Assembly: GCA_021777055.1 (NCBI GenBank)
Contig: JAIQZO010000013.1
Coordinates: 1 to 40,135 of the forward strand
Reading direction: 5' to 3'
Origin: Candidatus Anammoxibacter sp.
GTDB lineage: Bacteria > Planctomycetota > Brocadiia > Brocadiales > Anammoxibacteraceae
Length of the DNA: 40,135 bases
Shown here: in pieces, positions 25,199-34,422 of the stretch
Numbering within the stretch: position 1 is the first letter of the stretch
How the letters are laid out: each line of letters starts with the position of its first letter
Made by a program: the position numbers and the translations under genes
The notes under the pieces: model-generated
Database searches by the model: none
Told to the model about the DNA's origin: nothing
Seen by the model: the letters and a program-made list of their open reading frames with translations, nothing else

Positions 25199-25589
25199 AC
25201 ATTCAGCAATCCATTTTCCGGCTATTTCAATGTTATTCAATATTTTGTTAATCTCTGTACATTTGTTACGCCCTTTCAGGGCTAATAATTGTTTGTAACC
25301 GTTTCCCCAGGGCGTTGCCCTGGGCTGGTATATTCCAGCCTTTCAGGCTTTATTAAGCGAGCAGTTAAACACGTGATGTATTGTTCATTTATCTGATTGA
25401 TATATAATGCTTTATGTTCTTACAGATACCTTTTATTTGATTGTCTGCTTAATATTTTGGAAAACACCTTTTCTGATAATTGTGCTAACTCCAAGATTAG
25501 GTTGAAATATGCAAACCCAGCTAAGTTGTATCAATAAAGAGACTGTTTTTCTCCCAACCAACATTAAGATACACGCATTTTACTTGATA
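25199..25589. other. intergenic stretch with hairpin repeats
   Basis: No gene between the SIR2-family frame and tRNA-Arg. The hairpin cluster 25270-25340 is described separately; the rest is AT-rich without a recognisable signal. Confidence 0.4.
25270..25340. repeat. cluster of three GC-rich hairpins
   Basis: GCCCT-TTC-AGGGC (25270-25282), CCCAGGGC-GTT-GCCCTGGG (25306-25324) and GGCTGG-TATATT-CCAGCC (25323-25340) follow each other in otherwise AT-rich DNA. I recall this composite (CCCTTTCAGGG, CCAGGGCGTTGCCCTGG) as a dispersed repeat in several bacteria; here it may also end the SIR2 transcript. Confidence 0.55.
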
Positions 25590-25666
25590 TGGCACGCCCG
25601 GACCGACTCGAACGGTCAACCCCTGGATTCGAAGTCCATCACTCTATCCAATTGAGCTACGGGCGC
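25590..25666 (-). tRNA. tRNA-Arg (TCG)
   Basis: On the minus strand: acceptor GCGCCCG/CGGGCGT (terminal G-U), D arm GCTC/GAGT, anticodon stem ATGGA/TCCAG with loop CTTCGAA (anticodon TCG), T arm GACCG-TTCGAGT-CGGTC, discriminator G, encoded CCA. 77 nt. Confidence 0.95.
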
Positions 25667-26308
25667 ACATGGTTCTTTTTTCAACGTTTAAAAATGAACA
25701 AAGGATGTAATCCTCTATTCATAACAGTCCTGTAAAACTGGTTTGTTTTTAGAATTCTTTCGGCATGTAAAATATAGTCTCATGTGTCAAGTTATGGATA
25801 TTACATTATTTGCGCTTTATTGTAAATAAAAAACTTGTTAATAGTTAGGGTTTATTAATTCTTATTATGGTATTACATTATAAAAACTTCTTTTTTAGAA
25901 ATTTTGTTGTTTTTATGGAATAGAGAATACAGGAGTCAGAATTCAGAATAGTAGAAAACATTATTTTAAAAGTACTTACAAATTCCAATAAATAACTTTA
26001 GTAAAACAAATACAACTCTATAGTATTAACCTTTAAAAACTTGTTTTTTTAGAAAGAAATTTAATCTCTACAAGAACTAAGTATTTGTGGAGACAGGAGT
26101 AATGGAGTAATGGAGTATTGGAATATTGAGGCCTTAGTTTCTTTTACTTTTTCCATTACTCCAAACATACAATACGCCAATCTCCGCATTTTGGTTACAG
26201 CGTCGCCGCTCTATGGTTAATCTCTTATATTGGTTGTTATACTCATCGCGGGCACAGATAGAGATTTTAATATTCACGGAGTTTTAATTTATTGGTAAAC
26301 TAGAACAC
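25667..26308. other. intergenic stretch upstream of mfd
   Basis: AT-rich, no gene. It contains a family A dispersed repeat (25917-26030) and a second inverted-repeat block (26090-26220), described separately. Confidence 0.4.
25917..26225. repeat. dispersed repeat family A copy 2, plus related hairpin block
   Basis: 25917-26030 parallels 1243-1355 (TTTTTATGG, GAATACAGGAGTCAGAATTC, AGAAAACATTATT, AATAACTT, GTAAAACAAATACAA). 26090-26160 has GGAGTAATGGAGTAATGG and GGAGTATTGGAATATT facing CCATTACTCC further on. The tail GGTTACAGCGTCGCCGCTCT near 26192 corresponds to GGTTGCGGCTTCGCAGCATT at 1387. Confidence 0.5.
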
Positions 26309-29300
26309 ATGGAAAAGCTTTTTAAAATACTTTCTAAAAACAAAACCTACAAACAGATAATGGAAAGCCTTTCCACAGGTAATAGTTGCGATGTAAATGG
26401 ACTGTGGGGTTCGTCCTGGGCTTTTTTTCTCAGCACTATTGCCGTTGATCTGCAAAAAAGGACCAGAAAGAAAGTAACTATACTGCTTATTGCTGATTCA
26501 GTCATTAATGCTGAAGAGTGTCTTAATGACATCAACCTCTTTATGCATGACTGTTCAACTTTACTGCCTCCACTGGAAATCGATACAGTTTCTGATACAT
26601 GGGATGACTATTCGCAGCACTTATCATTAACCGAAAGAACAAAGGTATTACACCATCTTCTCATGGAGCAAGGCGTAGATGAAGAGGAAAATAGCGAGAG
26701 TACACAAAAAATTAGTATAGTTGTAACATCTATACAGTCATTGATGCAGTTTATGCCATCTCCCAAAACGATAGAAAACAATTCCTTACAAATAGAAACC
26801 GGGAAAGAGCACGAACAGGAAACTTTGATAGAGTGGATGAGAAGCCGAGATCTGGAACATGTTACTCTGGTGGAATCCCCCGGAGAGTTCAGTCTAAAGG
26901 GTTGTATTGTAGACGTCTATCCATATTCAGCTGCAGATCCTTACCGCATAGAGTTTTTTGGGGATGAGATTAACTCTATCCGGGAATTTGACCCTGACAC
27001 ACAGATATCGAAGAGGGAAATTAAGACGTGCCAGATACTCGCGTTAAGAAACGAATCGGCCGCTGATCATAAATCAGGACACGGTACCATACTCACATAC
27101 CTGCCAGAAGATGCACTAATTGTGTTGAAAGACCAAACAGCTATTTTTAAAAACGCATCTTCTTTAATCCCAGAGACTGGTCTGGAAGGACTCACCATCT
27201 CCCATGAAGGGTTAATAGATGAACTGCAGGTATTTAGAAAGATTAATGTCTCTACTATTAATCTCTGTTCAAACATTGAAACTAATGACAAAAAAAACTC
27301 AAAGAAGACAAAAGCTATCCCCACTTTAACTCCTGTCAAAGAATCCTCAGAAAAGAGAGCGGGGGATAGCAGCTTTTCATTCAACATAAAATCCCTTGAT
27401 GAATTTAACCTTGGGTTGAAGTTTGCCACAGAGAAATTAAAGGATATATGTGGCAAAAACAAACAAACCATTATTTTCTGCAACAATGAGGCAGAGATAC
27501 ACAGGTTCCATGAGATTTTAGGCAACAAGGAGCTTGAAGAGAAGCATATATTTGAACTAAAGGTCGGACATATCAATAAAGGATTTCAGTTTACGGATCT
27601 TGCGGTCTCTCTGCTTTCATACAACGAGGTATTTAAACGTTACGATCAAAAAAGGGCAGTTAAAAAGAGTATAAAGGCAAAACCTATTGAATCGTTTATC
27701 GACCTGAAAGAAGGAGACTGCGTTGTGCATGTAGTGCATGGTATTGCACGTTTCGGGGGAATAAAAGAGATAGATACCGCGATATCAAAAGAGGCGGATA
27801 ATAGAGTCTTCAGCAAAGACAACTTCGGGTCATCAAATGAAAACCACAACAAAAGAGAGTACCTTGTCCTGGAATTTGCAGAGAAAAGTATTGTATATGT
27901 ACCAGCTTCAAATATTGACCTTGTACAGAAATACATCGGTCCTTCAGAGCACAAACCGCGTCTAAGCAAGATTGGGAGCAAGAGCTGGAGTAAGAAAAAA
28001 GAGTATGCTCAAAAGGCTATAAACGACATGGCGGATGAACTCCTGAGCTTGCAAGCCGCAAGGGGCACCATACAGGGAATTGCATGCAAAGTGGATAATG
28101 AATGGCAAAACGAGTTTGAGTCGGCCTTTATTTATCAGGAGACAGAAGATCAGTTGACTGTTGCAAAAGAGATAAAGAACGACATTGAAGCCGGAATGCC
28201 CATGGACAGATTAATATGCGGAGATGTGGGTTATGGTAAGACTGAACTAGCAATGCGAGCCGCGTTTAAAGTGGTTATGAACGGCAGGCAAGTGGCCGTA
28301 CTGGTACCAACCACTATACTTGCGCAGCAGCATTTTCGCACATTTACTGAACGTATGGCAGATTATCCTGTATCAATAGATGTTCTAAGCCGTTTCAGGA
28401 CAAAAAAAGAACAGAAGGAGACCCTTGAAAAGGCCGCGGCCGGTTCAGTAGACATAGTTATAGGAACACACAGAATAGTGCAAAAGGATGTCCTTTTCAA
28501 GGATATAGGGCTTGTTATTATAGACGAAGAACAAAAATTCGGAGTAAGGCATAAAGAGCAATTAAAGAAGCTCAGGACCGTGGTTGACGTCTTAACACTA
28601 ACCGCCACGCCTATTCCACGTACACTTCATATGGCAGTCCTGGGGTTAAGGGACATTTCATCACTGAACACCCCCCCTCCTGACAGGAAATCTGTGCAGA
28701 CACGTATAATCAAATTCGAACCTGACCTGATTAGACAGATAATAGTACATGAACTCAACAGAAACGGACAGATATTCTTTGTACATAACAGAGTTTATAA
28801 TATAGAAAAAATAGCACGTAAAATTGAGAACATTGTCCCGGAGGCCAGGACTGTAATTGCTCACGGCCAGATGCCGGAGAAACTGCTGGAGCAAAGAATG
28901 CTGACCTTTGTTAACGGAGATGCGGATGTCTTAATTTCAACAACAATTATTGAATCCGGGGTTGATATACCAAACGTAAACACTATATTAATAAACGAGG
29001 CGGACATGTTTGGGCTGGCCGATCTGCATCAGCTCAGGGGACGTGTCGGGAGGTACAAACACCGTGCTTATGCATATCTTATTTTGCCATCAAACCGCCC
29101 TATTACTCCTGAAGCTGAAAAAAAACTTAAGGTACTAGAAGAGTTTTCCAGTCTTGGCGCCGGATTCAAGATCGCAATGAGGGATCTTGAAATCAGAGGT
29201 GCGGGGAATTTTATAGGTGGTGAACAACACGGACACTTAACCGCAATCGGTTATGAGATGTATTGTCGTCTGCTTGAAACAACGGTGAAGAAGCTAAAAA

Positions 29301-29743
29301 AAATGCCTCAAAGGGTAGAAATAAATGTATCATTAAACATGGGCATAAGCGCGTATCTGCCCAATAACTACGTATCAGATCACAGCCTGAAGATGGAGAT
29401 ATACCGACAGTTAAGCCGTCTGGAAAACGTCAAAGATGTTGATGAAGCTGGCAGATTAATTCGTGATAGATTTGGGCCAATGCCGGAGCCTGTAAAAAAT
29501 TTATTGCTGGAAACAGAAGTAAAGATCGCCGCTTTCTATGCAAAGATAAGGTCGCTTTCAAAGATAAACTGTACAATTACCATTGAACATATCGACTTTA
29601 ATCGTGTAGAAAAAGCCTTAAGCCGGGTAAAAAAGTCACTTAGGTTTATAAATAACACAACGATTAACCTCATGCTTGACAAAAGTTACTTAAAACCTGA
29701 AAAAGCTCTATTGTTTTTACGCGATCTATTATTGAATAATTGA
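26309..29743 (+). CDS. mfd: transcription-repair coupling factor Mfd
   Basis: 1144 residues, close to the usual ~1150. The order is a UvrB-like N-terminal region (about 1-430; VYPYSAADPYRIEFFGDEI), a CarD-like RNA-polymerase-interaction domain from about 468 (LKEGDCVVHVVHGIARFGGI, EYLVLEFA, VPASNIDLVQKYIG), and a RecG-like helicase. The helicase has Walker A GDVGYGKTE near 637, DEEQ near 737, TATPIPRTL, TTIIESGVDIPN and QLRGRVGR. A C-terminal TRCF domain follows (NNYVSDHSLKMEIYRQLS). It removes RNA polymerase stalled at lesions and recruits UvrA. It is the first gene of a tight operon with phosphofructokinase (14-bp gap). The ribosome site is weak. Confidence 0.97.
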   Translation: MEKLFKILSKNKTYKQIMESLSTGNSCDVNGLWGSSWAFFLSTIAVDLQKRTRKKVTILLIADSVINAEECLNDINLFMHDCSTLLPPLEIDTVSDTWDDYSQHLSLTERTKVLHHLLMEQGVDEEENSESTQKISIVVTSIQSLMQFMPSPKTIENNSLQIETGKEHEQETLIEWMRSRDLEHVTLVESPGEFSLKGCIVDVYPYSAADPYRIEFFGDEINSIREFDPDTQISKREIKTCQILALRNESAADHKSGHGTILTYLPEDALIVLKDQTAIFKNASSLIPETGLEGLTISHEGLIDELQVFRKINVSTINLCSNIETNDKKNSKKTKAIPTLTPVKESSEKRAGDSSFSFNIKSLDEFNLGLKFATEKLKDICGKNKQTIIFCNNEAEIHRFHEILGNKELEEKHIFELKVGHINKGFQFTDLAVSLLSYNEVFKRYDQKRAVKKSIKAKPIESFIDLKEGDCVVHVVHGIARFGGIKEIDTAISKEADNRVFSKDNFGSSNENHNKREYLVLEFAEKSIVYVPASNIDLVQKYIGPSEHKPRLSKIGSKSWSKKKEYAQKAINDMADELLSLQAARGTIQGIACKVDNEWQNEFESAFIYQETEDQLTVAKEIKNDIEAGMPMDRLICGDVGYGKTELAMRAAFKVVMNGRQVAVLVPTTILAQQHFRTFTERMADYPVSIDVLSRFRTKKEQKETLEKAAAGSVDIVIGTHRIVQKDVLFKDIGLVIIDEEQKFGVRHKEQLKKLRTVVDVLTLTATPIPRTLHMAVLGLRDISSLNTPPPDRKSVQTRIIKFEPDLIRQIIVHELNRNGQIFFVHNRVYNIEKIARKIENIVPEARTVIAHGQMPEKLLEQRMLTFVNGDADVLISTTIIESGVDIPNVNTILINEADMFGLADLHQLRGRVGRYKHRAYAYLILPSNRPITPEAEKKLKVLEEFSSLGAGFKIAMRDLEIRGAGNFIGGEQHGHLTAIGYEMYCRLLETTVKKLKKMPQRVEINVSLNMGISAYLPNNYVSDHSLKMEIYRQLSRLENVKDVDEAGRLIRDRFGPMPEPVKNLLLETEVKIAAFYAKIRSLSKINCTITIEHIDFNRVEKALSRVKKSLRFINNTTINLMLDKSYLKPEKALLFLRDLLLNN

Positions 29744-29757
29744 TATAAGGAAAAATA

Positions 29758-31026
29758 ATGACACAAACTGAAAAACAGGAAAACTGCGACAAGGTATTAG
29801 GGATATTAGTTGCCGGAGGACCTGCTCCCGGCATTAACGGAATAATAAGTGCCGCAACAATAGAGGCAAAAAACAATGGAATGAGGGTAATAGGAATCAT
29901 AGATGGTTTCAAATGGTTGGCACTGGGCGACAAGACAAAAGTTATGAATCTGGATGTGCATACTGTCTCAAAAATACACCTCACAGGCGGTTCAATATTA
30001 GGAACATCAAGGGATAACCCCACAAACAACACTACTAAAACAGAAAATGTACTCAAGGTTATTCAGGAATTAGGAATAGGTTATCTTTTAACAATAGGCG
30101 GGGATGGCACACTATCAGCTGCAAGTAAGATTGAAGAACTTAGCAATGGCTCCCTGAATGTCGTACACGTACCAAAGACTATAGATAATGACCTCCCATT
30201 ACCTGAAAGAGTTTGTACATTCGGCTTCCAGACTGCAAGGGAGGTAGGTTTTAATCTGGTAAAGAACATTATGGAAGATGCAAAGACCACAAGAAGGTGG
30301 TACTTTATTGTTACTATGGGCAGAAGCGCTGGACACCTTGCCCTGGGCATAAGCAAGGCAGCCGGAACAACCCTTGCAATAATAAGCGAGGAGTTTACGG
30401 AAGAGCAGATCAGTTTGTCCTCTATTTGCGATATACTGTCAGGCAGTATAATTAAAAGAATGACCAACGGTAAGACATACGGAGTAGCCATCCTGTCTGA
30501 AGGACTTGCCTTGAAACTAAACCAAAATGATTTGAAAGGCATGGAAAATGTTGAAATCGACGAATCAGGTAATGTTCGCCTTGCAGAGATTGATCTGGGA
30601 AAGATTCTAAAAAACGAAGTAAAGAAGAAGCTTGATAAGTTTGGAATTGAGATCACTATTGTCGACAAGAACATTGGATATGAACTACGGTGCGCAGCAC
30701 CCATACCATTTGATATAGAATACACACGAGATCTTGGTTATGGTGCGGTTAAATTTTTGATTAATAATGGAACCAGGGCAATGGTAAGCTTGGTGGGAGG
30801 TAAGATAAAGCCTCTCTATTTTGAAAACATTATAGATCCGGAAACACTAAGATCGGAAGTGAGGTTAGTAAATATATACACAGAATCGTATGAAGTTGCA
30901 CGTAAATATATGATCCGGCTTGAAGAAAAAGATTTTAAAGACAGCGAAAAGTGTGCCAGACTGGCAAAGACCGCCAATCTTTCAGTAGAAGAATTTATTA
31001 AACAGTTTAGTTCTGCAGGAGGATAA
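29758..31026 (+). CDS. 6-phosphofructokinase, probably ATP-dependent
   Basis: 422 residues, longer than the ~320 of E. coli PfkA, as in the long/group III enzymes. Motifs: phosphate loop VAGGPAPGIN (18-27), GGDGT (114-118), PKTIDNDLP (139-147) with the catalytic Asp, and VTMGRSAGHLAL. The residue that selects the phosphodonor is Gly in GGDGT (pyrophosphate enzymes have Asp), favouring ATP. The Lys of PKTIDND is that of pyrophosphate and of plant/trypanosome ATP enzymes. AAGGA precedes ATG at 29758. It catalyses fructose-6-phosphate to fructose-1,6-bisphosphate. It is followed 6 bp later by the HPP gene. A fragment of its 3' part recurs as a pseudogene at 32821. Confidence 0.92.
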   Translation: MTQTEKQENCDKVLGILVAGGPAPGINGIISAATIEAKNNGMRVIGIIDGFKWLALGDKTKVMNLDVHTVSKIHLTGGSILGTSRDNPTNNTTKTENVLKVIQELGIGYLLTIGGDGTLSAASKIEELSNGSLNVVHVPKTIDNDLPLPERVCTFGFQTAREVGFNLVKNIMEDAKTTRRWYFIVTMGRSAGHLALGISKAAGTTLAIISEEFTEEQISLSSICDILSGSIIKRMTNGKTYGVAILSEGLALKLNQNDLKGMENVEIDESGNVRLAEIDLGKILKNEVKKKLDKFGIEITIVDKNIGYELRCAAPIPFDIEYTRDLGYGAVKFLINNGTRAMVSLVGGKIKPLYFENIIDPETLRSEVRLVNIYTESYEVARKYMIRLEEKDFKDSEKCARLAKTANLSVEEFIKQFSSAGG

Positions 31027-31032
31027 AATAGT

Positions 31033-31572
31033 ATGAATGATTATTTTAGAAAAATGAAAGGCACATCAAAGAGCCCCCCTACTGTTAACTGGCAGGAGAT
31101 ACTCTGGTCGTGGATTGGCTCACTTATAGGGATAACTCTTGTTGCTTTTCTGGAACACTATTTTTTCAAAAATAGTGATCTTGTAATGATAATCGGGAGT
31201 TTCGGTGCCTCGGCAGTACTTGTATACGGAGCAATAGGGAGCCCCCTGGCACAACCAAGAAACCTAGTTGGCGGCCATGTTATATCGGCAATTATAGGAG
31301 TAACCGCCTATTTGATCCTCCATGATCACCTCTGGATATGCTCAGGAGTCGCTGTTGCCACAGCCATTGCGGCAATGCATGCAACGAAGACCCTGCATCC
31401 CCCAGGCGGAGCAACTGCACTGATAGCCGTAATCGGAAGTGGAAAGATACATGATTTAGGATACCTATACGCTTTAATACCGGCTGGTTCAGGTGCATTA
31501 ATTTTGCTGGTCATTGCACTTTTAGTCAATAATGTCCCAAAAAACAGAAAATATCCTATTTTTTGGATATAA
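31033..31572 (+). CDS. HPP-family integral membrane protein
   Basis: 179 residues. An N-terminal cytoplasmic stretch is followed by about four to five hydrophobic helices (WIGSLIGITLVAFLEHYF; VMIIGSFGASAVLVYGAIG; HVISAIIGVTAYLIL; ICSGVAVATAIAAMH; LYALIPAGSGALILLVIALL). The signature motif HPPGGATAL and the SPLAQPRN segment are both present. Relatives in chloroplasts and cyanobacteria have been described as nitrite transporters; other members are uncharacterised, so transport of nitrite or another small anion is a possibility only. Third gene of the mfd-pfk operon (6-bp gap). A hairpin at 31579 follows immediately. Confidence 0.9.
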   Translation: MNDYFRKMKGTSKSPPTVNWQEILWSWIGSLIGITLVAFLEHYFFKNSDLVMIIGSFGASAVLVYGAIGSPLAQPRNLVGGHVISAIIGVTAYLILHDHLWICSGVAVATAIAAMHATKTLHPPGGATALIAVIGSGKIHDLGYLYALIPAGSGALILLVIALLVNNVPKNRKYPIFWI

Positions 31573-31578
31573 AAATAT

Positions 31579-31625
31579 ATGTAGGATTATTGATGGGTTT
31601 CGCTATCGCTTAACCCATCCTACAT
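31579..31625 (+). terminator. hairpin after the HPP gene
   Basis: GATGGGTT/AACCCATC stem closed further by ATGTAG/CTACAT across an asymmetric bulge, loop TCGCTATCGCTT, then TTTTAA. It starts 7 bp after the stop codon. The GTAGGAT...TGATGGGTT sequence resembles the hairpin at 33912, so it may be a dispersed repeat recruited as terminator. Confidence 0.6.
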
Positions 31626-31799
31626 TTTAAGCCATAACAAATACACCAGTTACATTTTTGGTACTAAGGAAAAACATATTCTGTTCAAAGTGAAGATCCC
31701 TATACTATCATCTTATGCTCAACGAGGTATAGATTTTTCATTTATACCTCTGTTGCATATTTGATTTTCTGGATTTAAAAAATTCTTAAAGTTATAACA

Positions 31800-32621
31800 A
31801 TGGAAATAAAATATCTTTGCACTATCTGGGGAATGAACCAGCCAACGATAGAAGAGAAGCTTAAGCTAATCAAACAAGCAGGATTTGATGGAGTAGAGAT
31901 GAAAGCACCTGAAGGAAAAGGTGAAAGAATCCGCCTTAAAAACCTGATAAACAAAACAGGCCTATATATCATAACTCAGGTAAGGGCAGAGGGGAGATCA
32001 TCACTGGAGCAGATAGAGTCTCTTAATACAGCACTCCTTAATGCGGCAGAGCTTGAACCGCTGCTTGTAAACATACATTGTGGCAAAGATTATTGGACAC
32101 TGGAAGAAAACCTACAAGTAATTTCAGCGGCTCAGAATATTTCCAAAAATCTTGAATTAGAAATCACACATGAAATTCACCGCGCAAGGGCAACTTTTTG
32201 CACAACATCCACAATGGAGATAATTAAATCATTACCAGAAATAAAATTCACTGCCGACTTCTCTCACTGGTGCTGTGTACATAATAGCTTACTCCATGAT
32301 CAAGAATATATTGTTAACCATGTTATTGAGCGAACCTATTACATTCACGCAAGAGTCGGCAACGCAATTACTCCACAAATTACAGACCCAAGGGCTCCAG
32401 AGTGTGCCAAAGCCGTTGATGCACATATTATGTGGTGGAAAAGAATTGTGGAGCATAACAAGAACAAGAAAACAGAACTACTTCCAATATGTTCCGAATT
32501 CGGTCCTCCAGAATATATGACCACCCTGCCATTTACAAATGAGCCAATAGCAGATCAGTGGGAAATAAATTGTTATATAAAAGATATGTTTAAGGAACAG
32601 ATAGTCTCAACTGTTCAGTAA
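31800..32621 (+). CDS. xylose-isomerase-like TIM-barrel protein
   Basis: 273 residues, length and pattern of the AP-endonuclease-2/sugar-phosphate isomerase superfamily. The N-terminus has YLCTIWGMNQPTIEEKLKLI and AGFDGVEMKAP (first strands). Likely divalent-metal ligands lie at strand ends: E in LEITHEIHR, D in TADFSHW, H in IHARVG, and E in CSEFGP. The substrate is unknown (a sugar, inosose or hydroxypyruvate-type compound). A start at 31800 has a weak ribosome site. It stands alone between the HPP gene hairpin and pseudogene DNA. Confidence 0.85.
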   Translation: MEIKYLCTIWGMNQPTIEEKLKLIKQAGFDGVEMKAPEGKGERIRLKNLINKTGLYIITQVRAEGRSSLEQIESLNTALLNAAELEPLLVNIHCGKDYWTLEENLQVISAAQNISKNLELEITHEIHRARATFCTTSTMEIIKSLPEIKFTADFSHWCCVHNSLLHDQEYIVNHVIERTYYIHARVGNAITPQITDPRAPECAKAVDAHIMWWKRIVEHNKNKKTELLPICSEFGPPEYMTTLPFTNEPIADQWEINCYIKDMFKEQIVSTVQ

Positions 32622-32784
32622 AATTACTTCTTTCACGTTACTGGAGCAGTATTACTGAAGCTATTAGAGAAAAATAGTGCGTTATCATACTAAACTTAAT
32701 AAACTAAGTTTTACTAATCGGGTTGGGTTCTTGGATAAGGAGGTGTCTAGAAACAAGTTGATTAGAGCGCCGCGAAATCGTTGA

Positions 32785-32820
32785 TTTACTTCAGCCTTCA
32801 GCCTATTTACCGGAGTTACA
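32785..32820. repeat. single end of the 9371-9522 repeat family
   Basis: CTTCAGCCTTCAGCCTATTT followed by ACCGGAGTTACA resembles the right arm of the element at 9371-9522 (CTTCAGCCGCCAGTCTATCT, ACCTGAGTAGTT). It abuts the phosphofructokinase fragment at 32821, again marking a rearrangement junction. Confidence 0.55.
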
Positions 32821-33000
32821 ATGATTCTAAAAAATGAAGTTAAGAAAAACCAGGATAATACTGGAATTGACAATACTACTGTCGATAAGAATATTGGAGA
32901 TGAACCATGGAGTGCACCTCCCATACCATCAGATATTGAATACACCAAAAATCTGGTTTACAAGGTAGTTGCGTCTTATGATTAGATTAATAAGGGGACA
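32821..33000 (+). pseudogene. fragment of the phosphofructokinase gene
   Basis: Matches 30602-30776 of the intact gene. It reads ILKNEVKKNQDNTGIDNTTV, DKNIGDEPWSAPPIPSDIEY, TKNLVYKVVASYD then a stop; the intact gene has ILKNEVKKKLDKFGIEITIV, DKNIGYELRCAAPIPFDIEY. Homology ends soon after. No start of its own and no downstream remainder. Confidence 0.85.
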
Positions 33001-33475
33001 TAACAGCGTTAAGAATGGAGATTTAATAAATTACAAGTTTAACATTCATATTAACATTATCATTGTCTAGAGGTCATCACCAAATTCTCATCAACAGGAG
33101 GAGACAACCCTAATAGGGGTATTTGGAAAAGAAAAACAGACATGCAATGATACATATACACATTAAGAGTATCCTTATTTTTTAGATATAAAGTAAAATA
33201 TGGTATAATATTTATATAAGTAAATTTTTTGTTCAAGCTAACATAGTTGTCAATGGATTTCGTTTAACAACTTAAAACTAATGGATTGAGAATTAATAAT
33301 AATCACATTCCAGAGCTTAGACTTAGGCAATATCTGTTCAAGATAATTGAGCCAAACCAGAAATGTAGAATTAACTACGTTAAGAGTTTAAAGATTGAGG
33401 CTTGGGCAAAAATAGCATAAAGATGAGAGCGAGAATATAGATGTTATTAATTTTCAATGCAGAAAAGGAGACCAC
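33001..33475. other. intergenic region, nothing recognised
   Basis: AT-rich, no open frame of interest. A TATGGTATAATATT stretch near 33198 could be a -10 region, but it is about 270 bp from the next start codon. Confidence 0.4.
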
Positions 33476-33838
33476 ATGAGTAAACAGCTTTCTTTTACAA
33501 AGATTGAAAATGAATTACTTCATAAATTCAGAAAAAAGATGGACTTAGCAGAATCAACAGAAGATGTGAAGAAATTTTATGCCTACACTACCACCGACCT
33601 TTTAAACTTAGCATTTGAAGAGAAAATCAACTTTACACATAACGACATTGAGTTAACACCAAACAAGGAGCCAAACTACAAATTAAAGAATTTAACGGCG
33701 AAAACTGACCATTTTGACTCCATATGGACACAATCAGATCTTCCGAAAATAATTGACAGATTTACGGCAACCGCGGTAAAACATTATAAGCATCTTGAAA
33801 AAGGACCTGGAAAGACAGAATCTAAGATCAGGATGTAA
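33476..33838 (+). CDS. hypothetical protein, 120 residues
   Basis: Strong ribosome site (AAAGGAGA) before ATG at 33476 and a codon pattern like its neighbours make this a real gene. The protein is soluble, basic, with no cysteine. The N-terminal half is helical (ENELLHKFRKKMDLAESTED, VKKFYAYTTTDLLNLAFEEK). Then comes INFTHNDIELTPNKEPNYKL, and a C-terminal helix with TATAVKHYKHLEKGPGKTES. Family not recognised. It is monocistronic, ending at a strong hairpin 74 bp downstream. Confidence 0.75.
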   Translation: MSKQLSFTKIENELLHKFRKKMDLAESTEDVKKFYAYTTTDLLNLAFEEKINFTHNDIELTPNKEPNYKLKNLTAKTDHFDSIWTQSDLPKIIDRFTATAVKHYKHLEKGPGKTESKIRM

Positions 33839-33911
33839 AGAAAACATCTGTAGGAGGGGTTATTACTTATGTCTATGCCCAACAGAGCAATGTCGTTGAA
33901 TTAAGAGAAAC

Positions 33912-33988
33912 GTAGGATGTGTTTAGCAAAGTGCCCCATCAATAATTCATTAAGTTTTGATGGGTTCACTTTGCTAAACACATCCTAC
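33912..33988. terminator. very long hairpin, 22 perfect bp plus inner stem
   Basis: Outer arms 33912-33933 and 33967-33988 are perfect complements (GTAGGATGTGTTTAGCAAAG, TG). An inner CCCATCAA/TTGATGGG stem and a 14-nt AT loop complete it. It follows the 120-residue gene and would end its transcript, but the perfection is more typical of a recent dispersed repeat. It is related to 31579-31625. Confidence 0.6.
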
Positions 33989-34422
33989 AATATTACAATA
34001 CTCGATTTATATGTTATGACTGAGGATTCCAGATGTACGACCATAGGGTACACCAAAGAAATCAAGGTTGAATAATATTCAAAGATATCAAAAGATTGAT
34101 GGCTAAATACCTCATTTAGCTCACCACGTTTAGTATATGACTAACCCCATAATCTGAACCAGCAGTATCTCCTCCCCTAACAACTCTGCTTCATGTCTAC
34201 TTCATGGCTATTTGATAAATCTATGTCATCTTTTCAACTAATACAAAATAATGGAATTTGGTTGTCTTCACATTCGGTTAATGCTATCATTTTTGTTTTC
34301 ACCCCACATGTATAATTTGTATCTTTTACAACGCAAGATTTAAAGATTTATAGTACAAAAGAATACTGTATTTTTGCTGTTTATGCATAGGCTCTATACT
34401 ATAATAGAGAATGTAGTTTTAT

